The notes beneath the pieces are model-generated. The model did not search any database, was not told the DNA's origin, and was given only the letters and a program-made list of their open reading frames with translations. Shown in pieces: positions 35,714 through 44,632 of a DNA stretch of 64,000 bases (positions are counted from its first letter, which is position 1; every line of letters begins with the position of its first letter). The stretch spans positions 3,472,001 to 3,536,000 of the forward strand of contig CP021237.1 of assembly GCA_002151545.1 (NCBI GenBank), written 5' to 3'. The stretch comes from Sphingobacteriaceae bacterium GW460-11-11-14-LB5 (GTDB lineage: Bacteria; Bacteroidota; Bacteroidia; Sphingobacteriales; Sphingobacteriaceae). The position numbers and the translations under genes were made by a program.

Positions 35714-36499
35714 TTATTGTTCTAAAAACACCTGTGCCTCTTCTTTGGCCTTTTCGCAGATCATGGCAATCAATTCTACCCGATACCGGTATTGATCGCT
35801 AGTTAAATCATCATCCTCAATGGCTTGCAGGTGTGCGCTTAATTTAGGTCCTAAACCCATCACATAAATGGTTGAAAGCATTTTATGTGCAATACGTTTT
35901 AGTTTTTCATAGTCCCCGGCGACCAAACAATTATTTAAATCATTAATTTCTTCTGAAACAATTTCAATGAATTTTTCTGTTATTTCCTTTTCGTAAGCAA
36001 TATCTCCCATGCTTATTTCTTTCAGATAACCTAAATCAATAGCCTTATAACCCTCTACCTCATGTTTAACCTGAATATTTTTGGTCGACAATACCTCATC
36101 CGGTAAAAAATGGGTTAAAACACCCACCAGCTCAATTCGCGAGATTGGTTTAGTAAAACAGCCATCTAATCCTGCATTAAAACATTTTGCTTTTAGCTCC
36201 TCTAAATCTTTTTCTATTATGGCTACAATTGAAACATCAGACGGCGAACCGGCCCTTATTTTCTGTACAATATTAAACGAATCATCTTCCAACAGGTTGG
36301 CAGCAATCAAAATTAGCCTGCAGGGATAATCTGCTAAAATTTTGATCGCCTCGTTAGTATTCGAGGCTATCGCAAAACGAACATCGTATTCTTTAAGATA
36401 ATCTGATAAGTTTTTTTGATCCATTGCCTGATCATCCACAACTAAAACGTCAACTATGCTGTTCAACTCCTGATCGTTTGTTTTATTCTCTTTCATCAA
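35714..36499 (-). CDS. Degenerate receiver fused to an HPt domain (261 aa)
   Basis: Residues 17-135 have the receiver fold, with acidic D22-D23 (VVDDQ) and K117 (FTKPIS). The phosphoacceptor position in LILIAANLL is Ala (A66) instead of Asp, so the domain cannot be phosphorylated in the normal way. Residues 170-255 form an HPt four-helix domain with H205 in RIAHKMLST. It lies 9 nt after the LytTR regulator and is presumably co-transcribed. It may receive a phosphoryl group on H205 and pass it to that regulator, with the pseudo-receiver acting in binding. No histidine kinase is nearby. Confidence 0.8.
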   Translation of the reverse strand: MMKENKTNDQELNSIVDVLVVDDQAMDQKNLSDYLKEYDVRFAIASNTNEAIKILADYPCRLILIAANLLEDDSFNIVQKIRAGSPSDVSIVAIIEKDLEELKAKCFNAGLDGCFTKPISRIELVGVLTHFLPDEVLSTKNIQVKHEVEGYKAIDLGYLKEISMGDIAYEKEITEKFIEIVSEEINDLNNCLVAGDYEKLKRIAHKMLSTIYVMGLGPKLSAHLQAIEDDDLTSDQYRYRVELIAMICEKAKEEAQVFLEQ

Positions 36500-36508
36500 T
36501 TGCTTTGG

Positions 36509-37204
36509 TTATAATATCTGTATTCTCTTATTCAGGATCATTTTATACGCGTCGGATACGGGGACGAAATTTTTATGCATAATCAAAGTATTCCCTTCAA
36601 CCGTATCTATTTTGCCTACATTGATAATGAACGAACGATGTACACGCAAAAAAGTCTGTCCGGGCAGCTTGTCTTCAATAGATTTTAAAGAAGAGTGTAC
36701 AGAATATACTTTTTCATTTAAGTAAATCTTTACATAGTCGCCTTTGGCCTCCAGATAATTAATATCGTCTAGTTTAATACGCCTGATTACACCGGAATCC
36801 CTGATAAAAACAAAATCGTCTTGCTGGTTATTCAAAAATAAGTTTTGGATGTTATGAATTTCCTTTGCCTTATTTATGGCGATTAAAAACCGGTCTGGGG
36901 TGATCGGTTTGGTAATAAAGTCAACAACATTCAAATCAAACGCAGTGGCCGCATAATCTTTTTTAGAAGTAATAAATATAATCAGCGGACGTGTATCACC
37001 CAGGCCTTTAACCAGCTCTATCCCTGATATGCCCGGCATCTCGATATCAAGCAAGAGTAAGTCTATTTTATGAACGGCTAAATTTCGATAAGCCTCGGCG
37101 GCATTTTCGCATTCAGCAATCAATTTTAAAGCTGGATCAACCTGCAAAAGGTGGCTTACTACCCGCCTGGCGATTACATGATCATCAACTATTAAACAAT
37201 TCAT
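36509..37204 (-). CDS. LytTR-family response regulator (231 aa)
   Basis: An N-terminal receiver (MNCLIVDDH; phosphoacceptor D53 in LLLDIEMPG; FITKPI near 97-102) is followed by a LytTR DNA-binding domain from about 128 (FVFIRDSG, LEAKGDYVKIY, FLRVHRSFIIN). I prefer the ATG at 37204 because the receiver begins immediately; an ATG at 37240 adds 12 residues without family support. Its usual partner, a LytS-type membrane histidine kinase, is missing from this neighbourhood. It is the first gene of a two-gene unit with the receiver-HPt protein and is divergent from the M16-like gene. Confidence 0.88.
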   Translation of the reverse strand: MNCLIVDDHVIARRVVSHLLQVDPALKLIAECENAAEAYRNLAVHKIDLLLLDIEMPGISGIELVKGLGDTRPLIIFITSKKDYAATAFDLNVVDFITKPITPDRFLIAINKAKEIHNIQNLFLNNQQDDFVFIRDSGVIRRIKLDDINYLEAKGDYVKIYLNEKVYSVHSSLKSIEDKLPGQTFLRVHRSFIINVGKIDTVEGNTLIMHKNFVPVSDAYKMILNKRIQIL

Positions 37205-37451
37205 TACTATGGGATTATCGTTGTAATTAAAACTAAGCATAACCTGCAGGAATATTTTGATAAATAAATAATGAACAAAATGAATAAAATCTATATTTGT
37301 AGAAAATTTTCCCCATTTTCAACGCGCGCATTGCCCCATTCGTCTAGGTTTTTTGCCTTTCTAAAGACTAGATATAGTCAAAACAAACATCCAGGAGTAG
37401 ATTTGTATAGTATTTAACAGCAATCGTCAATCATAAAAAATAAAAAACAAA

Positions 37452-38072
37452 ATGAACAAAATTAGAACAATCGCATTCGCTACATTAAGTATCCTATCCG
37501 TTTACAGTGCGAAAGCGCAAAACTTTAAGGAGCCTGTTAGCTATAAACTTAAGAATGGCATGAATATCATTATTTCGGAAAATGAACGTTCGCCAAAGGC
37601 ATATTCGAGCTTCACCTTAGATACTAAAGCCTTTGAAGGCAAAAAAGATGGTATAGTGGAGTTGTTAAATGCCGTGTTAAACGAAAACGTAAGCAAAAAC
37701 GCAAATATTAGCTTTAAGGATAACAGCGGTAAACTGGCTACATCAAATGCTGATCTGGATAAAGACCTGGCAACAATGGCTTCGGTTATTCAACATGCCA
37801 ATTTCGATCAAAAAACTTTTAATACCGCTAAAGCAAAATTAATTGCCAGTATAAAATTGCAGGATTACGATTACGACCAAACGGTAAATGAAAATTCGAT
37901 TAATGCATTAACCCTGGCCGATGTAAAAAACTTTTACAGCCAGATTTCTCCGGAAAAAACCTTTTTAACCATTGCAGGTGATGTTGAATTAAATACAGCC
38001 AAAGCATCAGCTAAAAAAGCTTTTGGCAACTGGAACCGGACACAAGAACTTGCATTAACTGTGGCAAGGTAA
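37452..38072 (+). CDS. Exported M16-peptidase-like protein without zinc motif (206 aa)
   Basis: A signal peptide ends near residue 22 (YSAKAQ). The block PVSYKLKNGMNIIISENERS and the C-terminal ADVKNFYSQISPEKTFLTIA resemble the N- and C-terminal parts of an M16 (insulinase-like) domain. The HxxEH zinc motif and most of the middle of the domain are absent, and the protein is about half the usual size. It is probably a non-catalytic remnant or a small binding protein. A clear terminator follows at 38093. Confidence 0.65.
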   Translation: MNKIRTIAFATLSILSVYSAKAQNFKEPVSYKLKNGMNIIISENERSPKAYSSFTLDTKAFEGKKDGIVELLNAVLNENVSKNANISFKDNSGKLATSNADLDKDLATMASVIQHANFDQKTFNTAKAKLIASIKLQDYDYDQTVNENSINALTLADVKNFYSQISPEKTFLTIAGDVELNTAKASAKKAFGNWNRTQELALTVAR

Positions 38073-38092
38073 TATTAAAATTAAATTCAGGT

Positions 38093-38121
38093 CCTTTGAT
38101 TAATTTCAAAGGGCTTTTTTT
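38093..38121 (+). terminator. Intrinsic terminator after the M16-like gene
   Basis: CCTTTGA (38093-38099) pairs with TCAAAGG (38106-38112) and is followed by GC and a run of seven T residues, 21 nt after the stop codon. Confidence 0.85.
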
Positions 38122-38225
38122 ATGCCCAAAATGTTACAAGTGATTGGGCTTTAACTATCCGTATTCAAGGAATCATTCAATATATTCGCTTGAAATAAAA
38201 TCATCATTTCTGAAAAAAAAGATAT

Positions 38226-39575
38226 ATGAAAAAATTCTCTATACCCCTACTTTTTGTTGCTTTAAGTTTATCTCTGCAGGCTCAGATTGTGGTTAACCGA
38301 AATCAGGATATTGATAAAATGGTTAAGGCCGTCAACCAGGATTCTCTAAAATCGTATATCAGTAAAATGGTTTCATTCGGAACAAGAAATACGCTCAGTG
38401 ATATTAAAAGCAAAACAAAAGGAATTGGAGCGGCCAGAAACTGGGTGCTGAATAAATTTAATCAGTTTGCAAAACAAAGCGATGGCAGGCTTACCGCATA
38501 CCTCGATACCATTACTTTTAAACCTGATGGCAAAAGAGTAGACCAGCCTACCCTTTTGGGCAATGCTGTAGCCATACTGAAAGGCACTGATGTAAACGAT
38601 AAACGCGTTTATGTGGTGAGCGGGCACCTCGATAGCCGTGTTACCGATGTAATGAACAGAACCAGTAATGCGCCAGGTGCCAATGATGATGGCAGTGGCG
38701 TTGCAGGGGTAATTGAGGCTGCAAGGATTATGAGTCAGTATAAATTTTCAGCAACCATAATTTTTGTAGCGGTGAGTGGCGAAGAACAATCTTTATTAGG
38801 CTCTGGTTTTATGGCTGCAAAAGCAAAAAAAGAAAACTGGAATGTAGATGCCATGTTAAACAATGATATGATTGGCAGCAACAACAGTAGCGAAACACAA
38901 ATCATCGATAATACCAGGTTACGCGTATTTAGCGAAGGTTTACCCAGCTTCGACCTGGATAAAAATGCAAAAAGCATCCGTCAGTTTGGTTTAGAGAATG
39001 ATGGTAAAAGCCGTCAGTTGGCACGATATGTTAAAGAAATCGGCGAGCGTTATGTAGATCAGTTGGAAGTTAAGTTAATTTACAGAAACGACAGGTTCCT
39101 CCGCGGCGGAGACCATACCCCATTCGTAGAAAATGGATTTACTGCAGTGCGCATCACTGAAATGAACGAAAACTTCGATCACCAGCACCAGGACCTTAGA
39201 ACGGAGAAAGGTATTAAATACGGCGACCTTCAGGAATTTATGGATTTCGAATATTTACGTAAAAATACAGGTGTAAATATTGCTGTTTTGGCCAATCTGG
39301 CTAAAGCCCCATCAAGTCCTACAGAAGTAAAAGTTGATGTCAAAAACCTGAGTAACGCTACCTTTTTATACTGGAAAGCACCTGCTAATGGTAGTGTAAA
39401 GGGTTATTATGTTTTAATGCGCGAAACCAGCAGCGCCGTTTGGGAAAAGAAATTTTTCACCTCATCCACCGAATTAAGATTGCCTTACAGTAAAGACAAT
39501 TATTTATTTGCCGTTCAAAGTATCGGAAATGACGATACTGAAAGCCTGCCGGTAGTGCCGGGTATTGGCAGATGA
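38226..39575 (+). CDS. Secreted M28 family zinc aminopeptidase (449 aa)
   Basis: The signal peptide ends near residue 20 (SLQAQ). The co-catalytic two-zinc site is complete: H134 and D136 in VSGHLDSR, bridging D154 in GANDDGSG, E186-E187 in VSGEEQ, D214 in LNNDMIG and H297 in GGDHTPF. A C-terminal fibronectin-III-like module spans roughly 365-445. M28 enzymes remove N-terminal residues from peptides in the periplasm or outside the cell. The gene appears monocistronic and lies 44 nt before tspO. Confidence 0.9.
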   Translation: MKKFSIPLLFVALSLSLQAQIVVNRNQDIDKMVKAVNQDSLKSYISKMVSFGTRNTLSDIKSKTKGIGAARNWVLNKFNQFAKQSDGRLTAYLDTITFKPDGKRVDQPTLLGNAVAILKGTDVNDKRVYVVSGHLDSRVTDVMNRTSNAPGANDDGSGVAGVIEAARIMSQYKFSATIIFVAVSGEEQSLLGSGFMAAKAKKENWNVDAMLNNDMIGSNNSSETQIIDNTRLRVFSEGLPSFDLDKNAKSIRQFGLENDGKSRQLARYVKEIGERYVDQLEVKLIYRNDRFLRGGDHTPFVENGFTAVRITEMNENFDHQHQDLRTEKGIKYGDLQEFMDFEYLRKNTGVNIAVLANLAKAPSSPTEVKVDVKNLSNATFLYWKAPANGSVKGYYVLMRETSSAVWEKKFFTSSTELRLPYSKDNYLFAVQSIGNDDTESLPVVPGIGR

Positions 39576-39619
39576 TAAAACATTTAGGGTTTGCCGTTGT
39601 TTAAATCCAAATTTAGCGT

Positions 39620-40093
39620 ATGAAATTTAAACCTTTAGCTTTTATTGTTAATATTGCCATCACACTGGGGGTTGGTGCTTTAGGAGGCTGGGCAACCGCC
39701 CAATCGGTTAAAACCTGGTACCCCACATTAAACAAACCATCCTTTAATCCACCAAACTGGCTTTTTGCACCCGTTTGGACGACACTTTATGTCCTTATTG
39801 GCATCGCTGCTTATCTGGTATGGATCAGGCGCGATAAAATTGTTCATTTCCCACGAACAGTTGCGATTTACCTTATCCAGTTAATTTTAAATCTAGGCTG
39901 GTCATTTATTTTCTTTTACCTGCATGAGATAGGCTTTGCCCTGGCCGAAATTATTTTATTGTTGATTGTCATTGTGGTTAATGCATCCATGTTCTATAAA
40001 ATAAACAAATGGGCAGGTTTAATATTTATCCCCTACATCCTTTGGGTAACTTTTGCATCATTTTTAACGTACAACATTTTCATATTGAATTAA
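39620..40093 (+). CDS. tspO: TspO/MBR family membrane protein (157 aa)
   Basis: The protein has five predicted transmembrane helices and is of normal family length. Signature residues are present: GGWATAQSVKTWYPTLNKPS and then FNPPNWLFAPVWTTLYVLIG. TspO proteins bind tetrapyrroles and are linked to porphyrin or oxidative-stress handling in bacteria. No tetrapyrrole gene is adjacent. Confidence 0.92.
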   Translation: MKFKPLAFIVNIAITLGVGALGGWATAQSVKTWYPTLNKPSFNPPNWLFAPVWTTLYVLIGIAAYLVWIRRDKIVHFPRTVAIYLIQLILNLGWSFIFFYLHEIGFALAEIILLLIVIVVNASMFYKINKWAGLIFIPYILWVTFASFLTYNIFILN

Positions 40094-40121
40094 TTTTAAA
40101 AGAAAACCCTATTTTTAGGAA

Positions 40122-42440
40122 GTGGTAACTTTTAAAAGATCTTTGCTGATACTCTTCGTTCTGTGCTGTAACCAATTGCAGGCGCAAAAGGTAGGTCTTG
40201 TGTTTAGCGGTGGTGGTGCAAAAGGATTGGCGCACATTGGCACCTTAAAGGCGCTGGAAGAAAACCACATCCCTATCGATTACATTACAGGCACATCGAT
40301 GGGTGGCATTGTTGGTGCCATGTATGCCGCAGGTTATAGCCCTGCAGAGATAGAAAAAATTGCACTGAGCAACGACTTCCAAAATTGGGTAAATGGTCGA
40401 TACACCAGCGATTACACCTATTACTTCCAGAAAAATGCGCCCAATGCTTCTATGCTTACTGCAAAAGTGGCTATTGATACGGGTTTTCATTTTAGTTTCC
40501 GTTCTAACCTGATTAACGATATCCCGTTAAATTTTGCTTTTCTTGAGCTCTTTTCGCAGGCTTCTGCTGTTTCTAAAGATAATTTCGATAATCTTTTTGT
40601 TCCCTATCGCTGTATGGTGGCAGATGTGCTTTCGCAAAAAAGTATCACCGTAAGCAAGGGGAGTTTAGCCGAAGCAGTAAGGGCAACCATGACGGTTCCG
40701 ATCATCTATCGTCCGATTAAATTAGACGGAAAATATGTTTTTGACGGGGGCCTGTACAATAATTTCCCTGCCGATGTAATGGAAAGAGATTTTAAACCTG
40801 ATTTCGTTATCGGCGCCAATGTTTCGTCAAAAACCTACAACGAATATCCTAAAAACATCGACGATCGTTTAATGAACCGCTTTTTGGTCTACATGTTTCT
40901 TTCCAAATCAGATTCTACCATGATCGGAAAAAACGGTGTATACATCCAACCCAATTTAGCTACTTATAGTGTAACTAATTTTGCTCCGGTAGAAGAACTG
41001 ATCAAAAAAGGCTATGATGCAACAATAGCCGATATGCCAAGAATTAAAGCGTTAATCAGCAAAAGGGTGAGTGACGAAGAACTGGCAAAAAGAAGGGAAA
41101 AATTTAATGCAAAAAAACCAGATTTAAAATTCAGCAACATCATCGTAACAGGCGTAAACAGCCAGCAAAAAAAATATGTAGAAAGGCTTTTTAAGAGCGA
41201 TAAAGTTAGTTTTAACCTACAAGACATTAAACGTGGGTATTATAAACTGGTTGCCGATCAAACTTTCGAAACGGTATATCCTAAAATCTCTTATCAGGCG
41301 GCAACAGACAGTTATACTTTTGAGGTGGTTGCACAGCCCAAAAAGAGTTTCAAACTCGAATTAGGCGGCAATATCTCTACAAGACCCATCAGCAATGTTT
41401 TTTTGGGCGCTCAGTACAATTACCTCAACCGTAAATCTTACACTTTTGGAACCAGCTTTTACTCCGGCCGTTTTTACGAATCGGTACAGGTAAATGGCCG
41501 GGTAGATTATCCAACCAGGCTACCCTTATTTTTGGCGGCCGAGTTAACCTATAATCACTGGAATTTCTATAATACCAGCCAGATCTTTATCGAAAACCCA
41601 CGCCCCATTTACATCGAACAATCCGACCGTAAGATTGATCTCATGATGGGAATGCCTTTAAATTACAACACCAAAATTGTGCTCCACGCTACATTTATCA
41701 ACAACAATGACCGTTACAGCCCAAACAATACCTTTGCCGTAGGCGATTTATTAGATCAAACCATATTTAATGGCTTCAGAGGTTCTTTAAACTTTGAAAA
41801 AAACTCGCTGAACAGAAAACAATATGCCACCAATGGGCAAAGCTTTTCGCTAAGTTTTAACTATACTACAGGTCGCGAAAATTATAATCCTGGTAATATT
41901 TTCCGCAATACCCCAGGTTTTGTGAAAATTCCCGGCAGTAGCCGGCTGCATCAATGGGGCAGCATTAAGCTCACTCAGGAAAACTACTTTTTACACCTTA
42001 AAAAATATACTTTGGGTTATATTATTGAAGGTGTTATTTCAAACCAACCCTTATTTAGCAATTATTACGCAACACTTTTAACCGCTCCGGCCTTCTACCC
42101 CCTGCAAGATAGCCGCTCGTTATTTCTGGATAAGTTTAGGGCAACTACCTATGCCGCCGGCGGCATAAAAAACATTTATAATGTTAAAAAAAATCTAGAC
42201 TTTAGATTAGAAGGTTATTTATTTTTACCGCATAAAGAGTTTGAGCTGAATAATTTCCAGGATATAAATTATGCAAAGCCCATTACAAAAATACGCTATG
42301 CAGGTACTGCTGACCTGGTTTATCACTCACCGCTGGGGCCGGTTAGCCTAAGTTATAATTTATATAATGATGCTGTTAAAAGAAATGGTGTATTATTGCA
42401 TATCGGTTATTTAATTTACAATAAACGTTCTATCGAATGA
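40122..42440 (+). CDS. Patatin-like phospholipase fused to an outer-membrane barrel (772 aa, GTG start)
   Basis: This is a type Vd/PlpD-like architecture. A signal peptide (to about 22) leads into a patatin domain with the oxyanion loop GGGAKG (30-35), S59 in GTSMGG and D209 in FDGGLYNN, so the Ser-Asp dyad is complete. A POTRA-like segment lies at about 335-400 (DLKFSNIIVTGVNSQQKKYV), followed by a 16-strand BamA-like barrel to the C-terminus. Translation begins at a GTG (40122) preceded by AGGA. It probably hydrolyses phospholipid at the cell surface or in the periplasm. Its last 4 bp overlap the start of the next gene. Confidence 0.88.
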   Translation: MVTFKRSLLILFVLCCNQLQAQKVGLVFSGGGAKGLAHIGTLKALEENHIPIDYITGTSMGGIVGAMYAAGYSPAEIEKIALSNDFQNWVNGRYTSDYTYYFQKNAPNASMLTAKVAIDTGFHFSFRSNLINDIPLNFAFLELFSQASAVSKDNFDNLFVPYRCMVADVLSQKSITVSKGSLAEAVRATMTVPIIYRPIKLDGKYVFDGGLYNNFPADVMERDFKPDFVIGANVSSKTYNEYPKNIDDRLMNRFLVYMFLSKSDSTMIGKNGVYIQPNLATYSVTNFAPVEELIKKGYDATIADMPRIKALISKRVSDEELAKRREKFNAKKPDLKFSNIIVTGVNSQQKKYVERLFKSDKVSFNLQDIKRGYYKLVADQTFETVYPKISYQAATDSYTFEVVAQPKKSFKLELGGNISTRPISNVFLGAQYNYLNRKSYTFGTSFYSGRFYESVQVNGRVDYPTRLPLFLAAELTYNHWNFYNTSQIFIENPRPIYIEQSDRKIDLMMGMPLNYNTKIVLHATFINNNDRYSPNNTFAVGDLLDQTIFNGFRGSLNFEKNSLNRKQYATNGQSFSLSFNYTTGRENYNPGNIFRNTPGFVKIPGSSRLHQWGSIKLTQENYFLHLKKYTLGYIIEGVISNQPLFSNYYATLLTAPAFYPLQDSRSLFLDKFRATTYAAGGIKNIYNVKKNLDFRLEGYLFLPHKEFELNNFQDINYAKPITKIRYAGTADLVYHSPLGPVSLSYNLYNDAVKRNGVLLHIGYLIYNKRSIE

Positions 42441-42967
42441 AACGAATCTTACTCATGCTTTCGCTGTGCTTAATCGGGCTTTTCAGCTTTGCACAAACCG
42501 CAGCAATCAATAATTTTCTGGTAAAAGAGAATTTGCTTAAAAACAATAAGCTGGCCATTATAGCTGCCGATTCGTTAAACAACCCCAACGAAAATATAAA
42601 CGGAACCTATACTTTTAGCGTAAGTGGTTTTACACAGGTATTAAAATTTAACGATGGCATAGCCGTGTTACCTTTACCAATTGATAAATCTACCTTCGTA
42701 TATATTAAACATCAAAACGACTCCGGCACACACAGCAAACTGGTGTACGTGTATAAAAAAGATACCGATTTAAGTCCGTACGCCATAAATAGTTTATGGC
42801 TTTTCATCATTCCCATTATACTCGTTATTATTGCCTTTGCCTTCCGCAAGCTGATCATATTTGTGGTCATTATATTTTTGGTATTCGTGTATTTTAACCA
42901 TAGTAATGGCTTAAACCTTTCTACCTTTTTCGAAAGTATATTTGATGGGTTAAAGAATTTGATTTGA
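42437..42967 (+). CDS. Membrane protein with signal peptide, unknown function (176 aa)
   Basis: This protein is not recognised. A signal peptide ends near residue 20 (FSFAQ). A soluble segment of about 100 residues follows, then two closely spaced hydrophobic helices (about 122-138 and 142-158) and a short tail. The start overlaps the patatin gene by 4 bp, so the pair is co-translated and may work together at the envelope. Confidence 0.65.
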   Translation: MKRILLMLSLCLIGLFSFAQTAAINNFLVKENLLKNNKLAIIAADSLNNPNENINGTYTFSVSGFTQVLKFNDGIAVLPLPIDKSTFVYIKHQNDSGTHSKLVYVYKKDTDLSPYAINSLWLFIIPIILVIIAFAFRKLIIFVVIIFLVFVYFNHSNGLNLSTFFESIFDGLKNLI

Positions 42968-44062
42968 TGTAAGGAGAAAAGAGTTGTCAACTCTTATAGC
43001 TTGGTTCCCTCGCCAAAATCGTCATTTCAAGGCTGGGCTAGCGCGAACCGAAGCAACCTTTCCCTATAAATTTAATGCGTTCTATTTTTCAGAAAAGCAA
43101 TACCTGTGGTGCTTCGGTTATACCCGTCCCGCCCTTTGCTTAATCCCGATATAATTATACAATGATAAAGAAATTACCTAAATCGGGATAACACTGTCGG
43201 TCGGGTTTATTTTACCACAGATAGTAGCACTGTTATAGCCCCTTAAGCCCGATCGAAGCGAGATGCCGGTTATTTCAATCGGCAGAAGCGGGAGCGGGAC
43301 TACAGAGAACCAATAGCCTCTGCAACTGCCTTCCAATAAAAGAAGCTGAAGTTAAGATATGTTTTTAGCTTTTAAATAATAAAATCATCAGTGCGTGACT
43401 GGACAAGCACGTGCCGAAGCAATCTCATGCTATAAATTCTCTTATTCTTTTTTGAAAAGCAAGGCCTCTGGTACTTCGGTTATACCCGTCCCGCCCTTTG
43501 CTTAATCCCGATATAATTATACAATGATAAAGAAATCACCTAAATCGGGATAACGCTGTCGGTCGGGTTTATTTTACTACAGGTAGCAATACCATTGTAG
43601 TGCCTTAAGCCTTTCGTGTGGACACATCTTTTGGTTTGGGTTTTTTATACGTTTTGCTAGCTTGCTTTAATAAATTACAGGTTTAACCGAAGAACACCGT
43701 CAATCCCAAGGGCCGGGAGAATCAAAAAAACAGGAGTAGTTCATTACAATTGGCACGAACAAACCTGAAACGCAGTGGTTTTGTGTTCGTAATCACTGAA
43801 TTAAAGCTTAAAAGAGCATTGAACACAAAACAAAGTGCCGTTGTTTTTTTGATGTACGTGAGATTGTGTAAAGGGCCCATTGCTGGATTGACAAAGCGCT
43901 TTGGGTACTTTGGCGCTCCAAAGTACCATGCCACCGCGGCATAGAGCGGAAAAATAAATATTTTGCGTTCACGCTCGTTTCTGACGAGTATGAAAAGAAC
44001 AAATCGTTTTTTAAGGATTAATCATTATTTTTTTTTACTAAATTTTTTAGTAAATTTGATTC
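42968..44062. repeat. Repeat-rich region with a 109-bp direct repeat
   Basis: About 1.1 kb without a credible gene. A 109-bp sequence at 43112-43220 recurs at 43474-43582 (offset 362 bp) with only three mismatches, and weaker similarity extends upstream of both. Each copy holds TAATCCCGAT and an inverted ATCGGGATAA about 30 nt apart. A short palindrome (AGAGTTG-T-CAACTCT) lies near 42980. A perfect inverted repeat, GGTACTTTGG-CGCT-CCAAAGTACC, is at 43904-43927. The small ORFs here carry no family signal and use repeat sequence. Confidence 0.75.
44034..44058 (+). promoter_or_regulatory. Promoter and operator-like palindrome upstream of the 2H gene
   Basis: Half-sites TTTACTAAA (44034-44042) and TTTAGTAAA (44046-44054) are exact reverse complements separated by 3 nt. 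The right half overlaps a perfect -7 element, TAAATTTG (44051-44058). The ATG is at 44063, so the transcript would be leaderless or nearly so. This layout suits repression by a dimeric regulator that blocks RNA polymerase. The regulator is unknown. Confidence 0.5.
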
Positions 44063-44632
44063 ATGGAAAATCTATTTTTAGTGTGTTTGGTTCCTCCTGT
44101 TTCTATCGTGGAAGACATCGACGAGATCAGGACATACATTTCAGAGAAATTTAATGTATACGAATCATTAAAACGCCCTGCGCACATTACCCTGTACCCT
44201 CCGGTAAAGCTGTCGTCATTTGATGCGGAAAAAAGATTTTTTAGTGCTTTAGCAGATGCTTCTTTCAGTCAACCCTTTACACAGGTGCTTAGAAACTTCA
44301 ATTCATTTTTAGAGCATACCTTTTATCTCGACGTTGAGCAAAATGAAGGACTGATGGCGTTGGAAAAACAGATCACTAAAGCATTACAACCTTTAAAATT
44401 GCTGGAGAAGAAAGAAAAGTTTAATCCGCATTTAACCTTAGCTTTCAGAGATGTAAAACCACCCATATTTAAGCAGATTTCTGCCGAATTTAAAGACCGG
44501 AAATTTAAACGCGAGTTCCCCGTTTCATCCTTTTCAGTTTATAAACACATGGATAAAAGATGGCAACCTTTTAAAGAATTCTCTTTTAGAGATCCAGATA
44601 CTAAACCCAAAGCATTAAACCTTTTCGGTTAA
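44063..44632 (+). CDS. 2H phosphoesterase (2'-5' RNA ligase-like), 189 aa
   Basis: The two HxTx motifs that define the 2H superfamily are present: H41-I-T43 (HITLYPP) and H123-L-T125 (HLTLAF). Members act as cyclic phosphodiesterases or 2'-5' RNA ligases on RNA ends or small nucleotides. The protein is cytoplasmic and of normal size. Its stop codon abuts the stop codon of the convergent tamL gene with no spacing. The promoter carries a palindrome, suggesting regulated expression. Confidence 0.88.
   Translation: MENLFLVCLVPPVSIVEDIDEIRTYISEKFNVYESLKRPAHITLYPPVKLSSFDAEKRFFSALADASFSQPFTQVLRNFNSFLEHTFYLDVEQNEGLMALEKQITKALQPLKLLEKKEKFNPHLTLAFRDVKPPIFKQISAEFKDRKFKREFPVSSFSVYKHMDKRWQPFKEFSFRDPDTKPKALNLFG

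Noticed and set aside
43750..43944. 64-codon ORF in the repeat region after the patatin operon
   Set aside because: It reads through the GGTACTTTGG palindrome and has no start signal or family features.
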